A DNA stretch of 64,000 bases from a virus: positions 62,001 through 126,000 of IMG/VR virus record IMGVR_UViG_3300023110_001575, one strand, 5' to 3'. Both the position numbers and the translations under genes were made by a program. This document shows positions 27,779-36,499 of this stretch, in pieces. Under the pieces are notes generated by a model that worked only from the letters and a program-made list of their open reading frames with translations, ran no database searches and was not told where the DNA came from. Each line of letters opens with the position of its first letter. Within the stretch, counting starts at the first letter, position 1.

Positions 27779-28524
27779 CCCTTAACAAAAAAATGTTTAT
27801 TGATTTAGACGAAATTATACAAGTTGAAAAGTGTCCAGATATAACAGATATGATTGTGGATAGTGTGAATCATATCAGACACAACTGTAATATTAGAACT
27901 TTTGATCTCAAAGGAAATCAAATTAAAGATGCTTGGTATGCAAAACAGATATTAGACTGTGACCTTAAAGATAATAAAAAAATATTACAAGCAGAACTAA
28001 AACATGGTGTTAGAAGTCCTTACTATGTATTAGCATTAAGAGAAGGTGGTCATGATAGTTATGTCTACGATTCGATAAACACAGATGATAATGTGTGGAA
28101 GAAGATAAAGTGGAAAGAAGATTTAAAAGACACTTTTGCCCCTCTAATAGAATATATAGAATCTTTACCTTTAGATAGAATAGGTCATTGTAGTTTTTTT
28201 ATAAACAGACCAGACATTATTCCTTGGTATCATGTCGATAGTGGCACAGACGACGAACTAGAAACGTGGAAACCGAAACCACACAGAGAAGAGTTTATAT
28301 GGATAAACTTTAGCTCGGACAAAACATTTTACGTCTTAGACGAAAAGGTACCTGTTCCAATAACATCTAGAAGTGCTTTTTTTAACACAAACAACTATCA
28401 TGGATCGCACGAAAGCACACCGAGGTATTCTTTCAGTTTACGTATTGAATGCGTTTTTTCGGAAAAATTAAGACAACAAATGGGAATTGCTCATTTAGAA
28501 AGGTACTATTACGAAAATGTATAA
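27766..28524 (+). CDS. Putative 2OG-Fe(II) oxygenase
   Basis: 252 residues. IPWYHVDSGTDDE holds His-x-Asp, then EEFIWINFSSDKTFYVLD, and FNTNNYHGSHESTPRYSFSLRIE with the distal His and Arg. The strand order fits the double-stranded beta-helix of Asp/Asn-hydroxylase-like enzymes. The ATG has AAGGAG upstream inside the radical SAM gene. Substrate unknown. Confidence 0.58.
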   Translation: MEKLTLNKKMFIDLDEIIQVEKCPDITDMIVDSVNHIRHNCNIRTFDLKGNQIKDAWYAKQILDCDLKDNKKILQAELKHGVRSPYYVLALREGGHDSYVYDSINTDDNVWKKIKWKEDLKDTFAPLIEYIESLPLDRIGHCSFFINRPDIIPWYHVDSGTDDELETWKPKPHREEFIWINFSSDKTFYVLDEKVPVPITSRSAFFNTNNYHGSHESTPRYSFSLRIECVFSEKLRQQMGIAHLERYYYENV

Positions 28525-28541
28525 CAATAACGAGATATTTT

Positions 28542-29540
28542 ATGTCGACTAAATTATTTGATTCTTTTGTGCATGATTTTTTAGAATGGAGCAAAACAAG
28601 TGTTGAACCAAAAAATGCTTGTCCATTTGCAAAAACTTCACGTGTCAAAAATCAAATACAATTTTTAGATGGCAGTTCTAATTTTGATGTTATTAAAGAT
28701 TGGGATTCTTCTAAAGAAATGGGTGTGGTGTATCTTGGACAAGATGTAGACAAAGAAATAATAATGGAAAAAATATATAAAGCAAGGGCTAACGATCCTA
28801 GTAAAGTTTTTTTCTACACTGCACCTATTAAAGGAGTAAAAGATAATAATCCCTTTCAGTGTATAATAATTCATAATAAAAAAGAATTTATGTTGAAACA
28901 GCGTATTTTATACGAAAAAGGAGACTATTATAAAAATTATCCAGGAGAAAAATTAGACAAATTTATAAGTGTCTATCCAATAACAAAAACAACAAAGCAA
29001 AAAATTGGAACTGCAAAGCAAGGTAAAGTATTCCAACATTATTTTAAAGGACAAGGTAGTGTTTTAGATATTGGAGGCGCAGCAGGTAATTTATTATACT
29101 ATGTACCTATAGCACAATACACATGTATAGATGTAAATGAAAAAGCAATCAAGTTAGGTAAAGAAATTTATCCTGAGCATAATTTTATACATTGGAATAG
29201 GTACAACAGATACTATAATAAAACAGGATATGCTCTTTTGGAGTTTCCAAAAGTCAGTCCACATGATTTTACATTTGTTAACAGTGTTTTTACCAGTTGT
29301 GATCACGACACTATAATGCACATAATGTCAAATATTCTTAAAATAACAAATAAAAAAGTTGTTTTTAGTGTATTTGATTATAACAACAAAGAATTAAAAA
29401 ACAAGTTAGGAAATGCTGTAAATTATCATGACGTATTTAAATTAAAAAATGTTTTAGAATTTGAATTTAAAATAGATTGTAAAGTTTATAATCCTTGTAG
29501 TATAGATAATAATTTTGCAGTGTTTAGTATAGAAAGGTAA
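28542..29540 (+). CDS. CPFA-domain protein fused to a SAM methyltransferase domain
   Basis: 332 residues from ATG 28542. Residues 1-150 match the standalone protein at 18727 (FDSFVHDFLEW, CPFAKTSRVKNQIQFLDG, GVVYLG, NPFQCIII). Residues 165-332 are a class I methyltransferase domain: GSVLDIGGAAGNLLYY as the SAM loop, YTCIDVNEKAIKLG as the acidic strand end. It therefore shows a fusion of a domain that is separate elsewhere in the same cluster, suggesting the two activities act on one substrate. An upstream in-frame extension to 28449 overlaps the previous gene and is unlikely. Confidence 0.6.
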   Translation: MSTKLFDSFVHDFLEWSKTSVEPKNACPFAKTSRVKNQIQFLDGSSNFDVIKDWDSSKEMGVVYLGQDVDKEIIMEKIYKARANDPSKVFFYTAPIKGVKDNNPFQCIIIHNKKEFMLKQRILYEKGDYYKNYPGEKLDKFISVYPITKTTKQKIGTAKQGKVFQHYFKGQGSVLDIGGAAGNLLYYVPIAQYTCIDVNEKAIKLGKEIYPEHNFIHWNRYNRYYNKTGYALLEFPKVSPHDFTFVNSVFTSCDHDTIMHIMSNILKITNKKVVFSVFDYNNKELKNKLGNAVNYHDVFKLKNVLEFEFKIDCKVYNPCSIDNNFAVFSIER

Positions 29541-29542
29541 AC

Positions 29543-30460
29543 ATGTATAACAATCCTCTTAATAAATTAATTTGGGATAAAGTGCAAGAAATGTTTTATT
29601 GGAACATTGCACCAGAATCTCCAATATGCCAATTGCCGTTTACACAAGAATTTATTGACGCATGTGAACAAGAATTTTCAATGACTGTTCGTGATATGCA
29701 TTATCCTATTTCCTTAGGAAAAGTTGATCAATGGTTTGGTAAACGTATGCAAGATTTTGTAAAAGAAATTGACGCACAATATCAGCACAATTATTTTGTC
29801 GGAGAAAATGGAACTAGCACAACTGGTGTAGTAGGAACTATATATGATGTTGACGAAAAACCTATTACAAACAAATGGAATATTAGAGGACAAGCACTTG
29901 TAGACAGATTACAGGCTATGCAAAAAGAAAATCCTAATTTAACAATTTTAGATATGGGTTGCGGAGTTAACGAATACAAAAAACATTTGAATAATGTTAC
30001 TGGAGTTGATCCGTATAGAGAAGAAGCAGATATTTTGTCCAAGCAAAGTGATTTTATTACGCAAGGTAAAACTTGGGATATAATCATTTGCTTTGGCCCA
30101 CAGAATTGGTATACTTACGATGAACAATTTAGAAACTTCAAAAAACTCAAAGAATGTTTGGCACCGGGCGGGTTACTTTTGTGGTCGCACGTACATCACT
30201 ATTATAAAGTATTTCAGCCCGATCATCTTTATGCGCACACTTGGATACACGGAGACATGGATCATGCTCAACGTAATAGTGCTTTTTATTTTTATGATCG
30301 CGATTGGAAATATACTTGGTATTTCAATTGGACCGAACATGCCGTAGAAACACTTGCTAAACATGTAGGACTGTCTATTGATAAAGTAGATTATGATCAT
30401 TGTAATTTATATAGACCGCCTATGTATAGAATATTTGTGGAGATGACACATGAAAAATAG
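29543..30460 (+). CDS. SAM-dependent methyltransferase
   Basis: 305 residues. The Rossmann domain starts near 133: LTILDMGCGVNEYKKHL (SAM loop), VTGVDPYREEADIL (acidic strand end), WDIIICFGPQNWYTYDE, and LAPGGLLLWSHVHHYY, a canonical class I methyltransferase order. The first 130 residues are unassigned. AAAGG precedes the ATG two bases after the upstream stop, and its end overlaps the next gene by 11 bases. Substrate unknown. Confidence 0.68.
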   Translation: MYNNPLNKLIWDKVQEMFYWNIAPESPICQLPFTQEFIDACEQEFSMTVRDMHYPISLGKVDQWFGKRMQDFVKEIDAQYQHNYFVGENGTSTTGVVGTIYDVDEKPITNKWNIRGQALVDRLQAMQKENPNLTILDMGCGVNEYKKHLNNVTGVDPYREEADILSKQSDFITQGKTWDIIICFGPQNWYTYDEQFRNFKKLKECLAPGGLLLWSHVHHYYKVFQPDHLYAHTWIHGDMDHAQRNSAFYFYDRDWKYTWYFNWTEHAVETLAKHVGLSIDKVDYDHCNLYRPPMYRIFVEMTHEK

Positions 30461-31019
30461 ATGGGACGTAACAGTAGCAGCGTCTAATTATCATTGGGAT
30501 CCTAACGCAAACGATAGCAATACTATTAGAATAATAAGTAATGTGTTTGATGAATGGAATGATGAAATCGAACGTGCTATAGAATTACAAAAACCTGTTA
30601 TTAGTGACGGAACAATCGAAAAGCACATATCTGCCGGAACGCACATGTATAACGGAGTTATAGTTGATACTACAGAATTTCCAATACTCGGTAGTATCGG
30701 TAAAAAACTAGGATTTGAAGAATATAATACAAGTATTCAAACACAAACTACTGGAATGACAACTCCATTGCATATAGATTCATCTTCTGGAGATAAAGAA
30801 AGAGTTATTGTTATGCTTCAAGACTGGTACTGGGGACAAATACTTCAATTTGGTAATATAGTATTACATAATTGGAAAGCAGGGGATGTATTATATTTTA
30901 GTATCAATGGTACACCGCATAGTACAGCAAATTTAAGTCCACATAGTAGAACTATAGCAAAAATTACAGGACGCACAACAGATGCATTTGAAAAATTATT
31001 AAAGGGAGAGTCTCAGTGA
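30450..31019 (+). CDS. Putative 2OG-Fe(II)/Asp-hydroxylase-like oxygenase
   Basis: 189 residues. TTPLHIDSSSGDKERVIVML carries His-x-Asp, QILQFGNIVLHNWKAGDVLYF follows, and GTPHSTANLSPHSRTIAKITG carries the distal His and an Arg. It is a tandem paralogue of the next gene: both start MKNRWDVTV and end alike (IAKITG), the next having an insert. The first 27 bases after the first base are identical in both genes. Confidence 0.62.
   Translation: MKNRWDVTVAASNYHWDPNANDSNTIRIISNVFDEWNDEIERAIELQKPVISDGTIEKHISAGTHMYNGVIVDTTEFPILGSIGKKLGFEEYNTSIQTQTTGMTTPLHIDSSSGDKERVIVMLQDWYWGQILQFGNIVLHNWKAGDVLYFSINGTPHSTANLSPHSRTIAKITGRTTDAFEKLLKGESQ
30451..30477 (+). repeat. 27-base direct repeat, copy 1
   Basis: Perfect 27-base repeat covering the first nine codons of the 30450 gene; copy 2 is at 31017-31043 at the start of its paralogue. 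The rest of the two genes has diverged clearly. Confidence 0.85.
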
Positions 31020-31678
31020 AAAATAGATGGGACGTAACAGTAGAACAAAGTAATTATGATTTTAATCCGTTTAGAGAAAGTGATCATGGCAAAAGCTTTA
31101 GAACAGTAGGAAATATAGAACCTACATGGAAAGATGAAATACCTATTGCAAATGCTAATCAATACGACTTTTATTGGCCTTCGCCTGTGTCTCCAGAAGG
31201 CGACAGTTTTAATTATGACTATGAAGAATTGCTTTGCAAGGATTGGGGTATACCTTTAGACTTTGTTGTATACAGACAGTGGACAACAACGGATGAAACA
31301 CCAATACTAAACAGTCTAGCCGAACAAATCGGTTTAGAAAATGCACAAACAAATATTCAAACTCAACATACAGGAATGATGCTACATTTACATATAGATA
31401 GTTTAACTGGTTTACGAAAAGAACGTACAGATCAAACAAGTAGTAGAGCAACAGACGATGAATGGGGTAGATGCTTTGTAATGCTTGATGATTGGGCACC
31501 TGGACATATTATTCAATTTGGTAATACCTACGTACCACCTTGGCATGCAGGAGATGTAATTTGGTTTGATTGGGCAAACATACCACATAGCACTGCTAAC
31601 ACTGGACCATGGCCTAGAAACATTGCAAAAATTACAGGTAAAGTTACGCAAAGGTATAAAGAGTTTGTTGGAATCTAA
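31016..31678 (+). CDS. Putative 2OG-Fe(II)/Asp-hydroxylase-like oxygenase, tandem paralogue
   Basis: 220 residues from GTG 31016 with GGGAGAG upstream, overlapping the previous stop by four bases. LHLHIDSLTG carries His-x-Asp, HIIQFGNTYVPPWHAGDVIWFDW follows, and NIPHSTANTGPWPRNIAKITG carries the distal His and Arg. Compared with its neighbour it has an extra stretch of about 30 residues near FYWPSPVSPEGD. A gene duplication followed by divergence is evident. Confidence 0.62.
   Translation: MKNRWDVTVEQSNYDFNPFRESDHGKSFRTVGNIEPTWKDEIPIANANQYDFYWPSPVSPEGDSFNYDYEELLCKDWGIPLDFVVYRQWTTTDETPILNSLAEQIGLENAQTNIQTQHTGMMLHLHIDSLTGLRKERTDQTSSRATDDEWGRCFVMLDDWAPGHIIQFGNTYVPPWHAGDVIWFDWANIPHSTANTGPWPRNIAKITGKVTQRYKEFVGI
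31017..31043 (+). repeat. 27-base direct repeat, copy 2
   Basis: Identical to 30451-30477, at the start of the tandem paralogue. Confidence 0.85.
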
Positions 31679-32774
31679 ACCTAGTTGTTGGTTTGCTTAT
31701 AAAGGTTTATCTGTAGATTCTACAGGCAATCTAAATCCTTGCGGCCATAGCACTTATAAGTTTGGAAAATTTACTGACTACAACTCTTTGAATGTTGACA
31801 GAACAAATGCTATAAAAGATTTTGATCAACATGTTCCGAAAGGGTGCATTTCTTGTACAAATAGAGAAGTGAGAAACGAACAAAGTAGACGTTTATATCA
31901 TTACGATTGGTTCAGTCAACAGGTAAATTTTGATATAGAATTTTTAGATATTGATATAGGTAATCTATGCAATCTCAAATGTAGAATGTGTAATCCTGGA
32001 CAGTCGTCTAGTTGGATAAAAGATGGACACCTTAAAGATAAAGTTGATTTTACGTTAGACGATTTTGATAATAATAAGATTCTTGATAATATAAATGGCG
32101 ATATGATAAAATTTTTATCTAGTTTAGATTCTTTAAGGTATATTATTATAAAAGGTGGAGAACCTTTTATGCATCCAAGATTCTTTGAGTTTATAGAATG
32201 TATTCCAAACAAGCATAACGTAAAATTACAGATTATTACCAATGGCACACATAAATTGACTAAAGATGAAAAGAGATTGTTTGCTAAATTTGATAAACTG
32301 AATATTTTCTTTTCAGTAGAATCTGATGGAGAGATGTATCAATACATTAGAGGCGGAAAATTTACATTTGAAGAATCATTAGATAATTGGAAATCTTACA
32401 AAACGTTTCCTAATGCAAATGAAATTGGATGGATTTATACTGCAAACATTTATGGTATCTATAATTTTGATAGTTTACAGAGTAAAATAGAAAACTCTAT
32501 TGATTTTGGACATCAAGTTCTTGATCCTATGTATTTGAATCCGTTGATTACACCTTTACATATAAAACAAAAAATATTAGAAACTACAAACTATTCTCAT
32601 TGGAAAAAATATTTTGCAACTAGTGCAACAGATTTGTTTGGTATAAGCATAGACAAACAATACAAACTTTTATGCAATTTGTATTCTTACACAACAACAT
32701 TAGATAATATTAGAAGACAACACCTTTTAGATGTAGAGCCCAGGTTTGAGTGGATTTATGAATACAACAAATAA
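31665..32774 (+). CDS. Radical SAM protein with N-terminal twitch-like module
   Basis: About 369 residues from TTG 31665 (TTG 31668 also possible), with AAAGG about a dozen bases upstream; the open frame extends further up but there overlaps the previous gene. N-terminal module: SCWFAYKGLS, LNPCGH, CISCTNREVRNEQSRR. Cluster motif Cys102/106/109 (LCNLKCRMC), then KGGEPFMHP and SVESDGE. Followed after 19 bases by a QueC-like gene with its own AGGAGAAGG. Confidence 0.77.
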   Translation: MLESKPSCWFAYKGLSVDSTGNLNPCGHSTYKFGKFTDYNSLNVDRTNAIKDFDQHVPKGCISCTNREVRNEQSRRLYHYDWFSQQVNFDIEFLDIDIGNLCNLKCRMCNPGQSSSWIKDGHLKDKVDFTLDDFDNNKILDNINGDMIKFLSSLDSLRYIIIKGGEPFMHPRFFEFIECIPNKHNVKLQIITNGTHKLTKDEKRLFAKFDKLNIFFSVESDGEMYQYIRGGKFTFEESLDNWKSYKTFPNANEIGWIYTANIYGIYNFDSLQSKIENSIDFGHQVLDPMYLNPLITPLHIKQKILETTNYSHWKKYFATSATDLFGISIDKQYKLLCNLYSYTTTLDNIRRQHLLDVEPRFEWIYEYNK

Positions 32775-32793
32775 TTAGTGTATAGGAGAAGGT

Positions 32794-33537
32794 ATGATTG
32801 AAAAAGGCGTTACAATAGATTTACACGGAACCAAAAGAATTGGTATGAAATTGTCAGGTGGACCTGACAGTGCAATGATTCTTTATATGATTTGTAAAAA
32901 AATAACTGATGAGAATATAGATATTGAATATATTCAACCAATTACTGCTACAGCAGATGTTAAACCATACAATATAAAATTTGCCAGAAGAGTAATTGAA
33001 TGGATGCGAAATAGATATCCTAATATTGAAATCAAAGATACACATTGTGCTGTATGCAGATATGAAGAATATAATTCTCGACAAGAAGAATTAGTAAGGG
33101 ATTTAATTTTAAACAGAGATATTGATATTACATTTGCAGGAATTACAGCAAATCCTCCCGATGAAAAAGGCAGGAATTTTTGGCCTTGCAATCCTAAATA
33201 CACTAGAGCAATTGAATTAGACTTTGACGAGCATCCTGAAGACATTTCAAATGCAGATTGGAATACAAGAGCAGTTGAAAGAGACGAACCTGATGTCGAA
33301 GTTTATTGGTCTACTTGGAGAGGCAAGGACGAAAAAGTTCCAATGGTAAGACCTTTTATTAATCATGATAAAAGGAAAGTAGCAGAATTATATCATCACT
33401 ACGATATTATGGAATTGTTTGATATAACAAGATCTTGTGAAAACAGAGATGGTCCTGCGCTAAACGATTTCGAAGATCATTGCGAAACAGAATGTTGGTG
33501 GTGCTATGAACGTAGATGGGCCTTTGGGCGAGTTTAA
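32794..33537 (+). CDS. QueC-like PP-loop ATPase (7-cyano-7-deazaguanine synthase candidate)
   Basis: 247 residues. The PP-loop KLSGGPDSAMILY is at 19-31. The C-terminus has Cys215 (TRSC), then Cys230, Cys234 and Cys237 followed by ERRWAF; QueC ends the same way, with four zinc-binding Cys and a C-x2-R-x2-AF tail. QueC uses ATP and ammonia to turn 7-carboxy-7-deazaguanine into preQ0. An additional CAVC pair lies near 87-90. The Cys spacing differs from bacterial QueC and the gene sits among radical SAM genes far from queE/folE, so another PP-loop amidation or thiolation enzyme is possible. AGGAG is well placed before the ATG. Confidence 0.55.
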   Translation: MIEKGVTIDLHGTKRIGMKLSGGPDSAMILYMICKKITDENIDIEYIQPITATADVKPYNIKFARRVIEWMRNRYPNIEIKDTHCAVCRYEEYNSRQEELVRDLILNRDIDITFAGITANPPDEKGRNFWPCNPKYTRAIELDFDEHPEDISNADWNTRAVERDEPDVEVYWSTWRGKDEKVPMVRPFINHDKRKVAELYHHYDIMELFDITRSCENRDGPALNDFEDHCETECWWCYERRWAFGRV

Positions 33538-34441
33538 GTATACAGGCTGGCACATTGAACTAACAAACAGATGTCCACTAGCATGTCCTGCATGTATTAG
33601 AACTATGCACGGGCCTGGTTCTAAGTCAGACATTGATACTAAATTACTTCTCAACTTTTTGCCTAATCCTGAAAAATATGATTACATATTTTTTCAAGGT
33701 AATTTGGGAGATCCTATATATCATCCTGATTTCCACAAAATTTCAGAACATTTTTTCCCAGCAAATGAATTACAAGTTACAACAAATGGAATGCAAACAA
33801 AAGAGTTTTGGCAAAGAGTGCTAGAAACATGGCCCGAGTCTAGTATTGTTGAACTTAGTATAGACGGCCTACAAGACACTAATAGCATATACAGAGTTAA
33901 CAGTAATTGGAACAAAATACAAGAACTTTTTGAACTTATAGCAACTACTAAACGCAAATGTCAGATTATATGGAAGTATATTGTTTTTGAACACAATCAT
34001 CATCAAGTTGAAGAAGCAATAGCCTTAAGTAAAAAAATAGGCATGAATGAATTTAAAATTAAAAAAAGTTGGACTATACATGATGACATGTCCAATAATG
34101 GCCAAGTTAAAGACTATTATAATCCAGAATGGTTTGATTATGTAAAAAGAGAAACACTTGACGAATTAGCACCTTTCTGTTATACTGGAGACATGCATTA
34201 TATAAATTCGCAAGGTAACTATTATCCTTGTTGTTGGATAGATAACGACATAAGTTCTGTAGGACACATATCAGAAGGTTTAGATAGTATTAAAGATAAA
34301 TTTTTAAACTTTAGTAACTTATTAATTTGGAGTAAATGTCCTAAAGTATGCAGAAAAATGTGTTGTAAAATTAGTGATAACGATAAAGAAATGATTACAC
34401 CTAACAACGTTGTTGATAGAAAAATAATAGTAAATGATTGA
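33506..34441 (+). CDS. Radical SAM protein with C-terminal SPASM/twitch-like module
   Basis: 311 residues. Cluster motif Cys23/27/30 (RCPLACPAC), then FQGNLGDPIYHPD (GNLGDP as in the 6207 protein), LSIDGLQDTNSIYR, and a C-terminal module FCYTGDMHYIN...YYPCCW with CPKVCRKMCC near the end. It overlaps the QueC-like gene by 32 bases and the permease gene by eight. Last radical SAM gene of the plus-strand block. Confidence 0.78.
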   Translation: MNVDGPLGEFKYTGWHIELTNRCPLACPACIRTMHGPGSKSDIDTKLLLNFLPNPEKYDYIFFQGNLGDPIYHPDFHKISEHFFPANELQVTTNGMQTKEFWQRVLETWPESSIVELSIDGLQDTNSIYRVNSNWNKIQELFELIATTKRKCQIIWKYIVFEHNHHQVEEAIALSKKIGMNEFKIKKSWTIHDDMSNNGQVKDYYNPEWFDYVKRETLDELAPFCYTGDMHYINSQGNYYPCCWIDNDISSVGHISEGLDSIKDKFLNFSNLLIWSKCPKVCRKMCCKISDNDKEMITPNNVVDRKIIVND

Positions 34442-35723
34442 ATTAGGAATTTGGAGTGGTATCGGTTTACTAACTGGTCTTTTAGCCGGGTTAGTGCCAG
34501 GTGCTGGTCCATTTGTTGCTATTGGTGTCTTATACCCGTTTTTAGCGTCAACTAGTGCGGTTAATATTATGGCGTGTTATGTTGCTATACTCATTACCAC
34601 TAACTATACTAATAGTGTTACAGCAATCTTATACGGTATACCCGGAGATGCTACTGCAATTAGCACAGCAAGATACGGACATAAAATGTTTCAAAAAGGC
34701 GCAGGCGGCCTTGCTGTAACAAGTAACGCAATTAGTAGCACCGTTGGTGTAGCATTTGCAATGTGTTTGTTTTTAGTTGCCTTGCCTAGTATTATGCATG
34801 TATTCAAATTTTATAACAGTATTATACAAACAATTGTAATACTAGTTGCAATATGTATGATTACATTTTTTACAAAACAGAATAAACTTTTGACATTATT
34901 ACTGTTTTGTTTTGGAGGATTAATATCACATCAAGGAATTGATCCGATTACATTTGATCAGTTTCTTGTTTTTAACAATTTTTATCTTAGTTTAGGAATA
35001 CCTTTTGCAAGTGTAATGATTGGATTGTATCTGTTTCCTGAGATACTAAAAATTCATAACATTTCTATTTCCCAACCTAGCAAGATAAGTAAGTATGCAA
35101 TAGGAAAAGGCACATTTGGTCCAAGCCTGTTAGGTAGCTTTATTGGATTTTGGTGCGGTCTTATTCCTGGCATAACGAATATTCTTGGTAGTTATGCTAG
35201 TGCAGGCATTGTAAAACGCTTTTTTAAAAAGCCTGTACTTAAAAGCATTGCTGCCGCAGAGGCTGCTAACAATAGTGGAGCATTATCCAGTTTGTTGCCT
35301 TTGCTAATCCTTGCTATACCTATTACGGGTAGTGAAGTAATTGTGTACTACTTGATGTTAGAAAGTGGTTATCAATTTAATATAGAAAACACAGTAGACA
35401 AACTGTCTTCTATACTTTACTTTATACCGGTAGTGACATTAATATGTTTACTTTTAAGTTGGTATGGTTTTAACCTGTTAGGTCAAATAGTGTATCTTTA
35501 TAAACAATATAGAGTATATGCAAATACGTTGATCCTAACTACTATAAGTGTAATAAGTGTCGTTATCTTTCCTATACACGAATGGATGGTAGCATGTATA
35601 CTGATTGCAATGGTACTAGGATATTTTCTACGAAATTACGATACGAGCCCAGTCATTTATGGATATTTCCTTAGTGACTTGTTCTATGAAAGTTTTGTAA
35701 GGACTGTTATAATATTATCTTAG
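34434..35723 (+). CDS. TctA-like permease (tripartite tricarboxylate transporter large subunit)
   Basis: 429 residues, very hydrophobic, around 10-12 membrane segments. The N-terminal GLLTGLLAGLVPGAGPF and AILYGIPGDATAI, and the second-half repeat GSFIGFWCGLIPGIT with AAEAANNSGALSSLLPLL, match TctA (family repeats of G-x-x-x-G-x-(I/L)-PG and N-N-x-G). TctA normally has about 500 residues, so this one is short. TctA forms an inner-membrane carboxylate importer with TctB and a periplasmic TctC; a TctC-like gene follows, no TctB is seen. Finding it in a phage suggests it alters host uptake, or that it serves the cluster product. Confidence 0.75.
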   Translation: MIELGIWSGIGLLTGLLAGLVPGAGPFVAIGVLYPFLASTSAVNIMACYVAILITTNYTNSVTAILYGIPGDATAISTARYGHKMFQKGAGGLAVTSNAISSTVGVAFAMCLFLVALPSIMHVFKFYNSIIQTIVILVAICMITFFTKQNKLLTLLLFCFGGLISHQGIDPITFDQFLVFNNFYLSLGIPFASVMIGLYLFPEILKIHNISISQPSKISKYAIGKGTFGPSLLGSFIGFWCGLIPGITNILGSYASAGIVKRFFKKPVLKSIAAAEAANNSGALSSLLPLLILAIPITGSEVIVYYLMLESGYQFNIENTVDKLSSILYFIPVVTLICLLLSWYGFNLLGQIVYLYKQYRVYANTLILTTISVISVVIFPIHEWMVACILIAMVLGYFLRNYDTSPVIYGYFLSDLFYESFVRTVIILS

Positions 35724-35731
35724 GAGAAAAA

Positions 35732-36499
35732 ATGAAAAAATTTATCACAGCACTAACAGCAATGTTTATTGCAACATCTGCAAACGCAGAAATTTTAATT
35801 GTAAATCCAGGTTCAGAAGAGGGTGCTTTTAGACAAGTATTGACTGAAATTGGAAACAAAATTGATCATCAATTTGTACAGGCAAATAATCCTGTAACAG
35901 CATCAACCTATTTAGCAAAAGGCAATGCACTTACTATTTGGAGTAGTGAATGGCCTGGAGATCCTAAAATGCCATCAGTAGAAGTAAGTGAAGACACACT
36001 TGTTGCTCTAATGACATATGAAACTATGATGTGTAGTAGAGAATTTACAACACTAGAAGATCTTAACGGACAGGAAGTAAAGATTGCAACATGGGGTAGC
36101 GCACCAGTAGCGAAATTCTTAGGAAACTTAGAACAAGCAACAGGAGCAACATTTACAGTTGTACCATTTGGTGGTAGTGGTAGTACAACAAAAGGTTATC
36201 TTGCAGGTGATGCAGATACAGTGTTTACTATTACAACTAGACAAACTGCTATCGAAGAAGATGCAAACACAACATGTTTTGCATTTAGTGAAACAGGCGA
36301 TCTAGGTTTCCGTTTTGTTGATGCAATCAACACAGTTTGGCTAGACAACAACACTACAACAGAACTTCGTGCAATTGTTGGTAATTTGTCTATGACACCA
36401 GAATGGCAAGATAAGTTTTCAGGCACAAAAACTTATATTGGCGGAACACCAACAAATGTTGCTATGTTTGAAGAAGCGGTAGAAAACTTCTCACAATGA
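35732..36499 (+). CDS. TctC/Bug-like periplasmic binding protein
   Basis: 255 residues with a clear Sec signal peptide, MKKFITALTAMFIATSANA, and likely cleavage before Glu20. TTLEDLNGQEVKIATWGSAP and FTVVPFGGSGSTTKGYLAGDAD resemble the Bug/TctC fold (family: TLEDL-x-G, then VPY-x-G-x-x-x-x-x-x-LL-x-G). It would bind a carboxylate in the periplasm and pass it to the TctA-like permease just upstream. AGGAG eight bases before ATG. Somewhat shorter than typical TctC (about 300). Ends in an ATGA-type overlap with the next gene. Confidence 0.7.
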   Translation: MKKFITALTAMFIATSANAEILIVNPGSEEGAFRQVLTEIGNKIDHQFVQANNPVTASTYLAKGNALTIWSSEWPGDPKMPSVEVSEDTLVALMTYETMMCSREFTTLEDLNGQEVKIATWGSAPVAKFLGNLEQATGATFTVVPFGGSGSTTKGYLAGDADTVFTITTRQTAIEEDANTTCFAFSETGDLGFRFVDAINTVWLDNNTTTELRAIVGNLSMTPEWQDKFSGTKTYIGGTPTNVAMFEEAVENFSQ

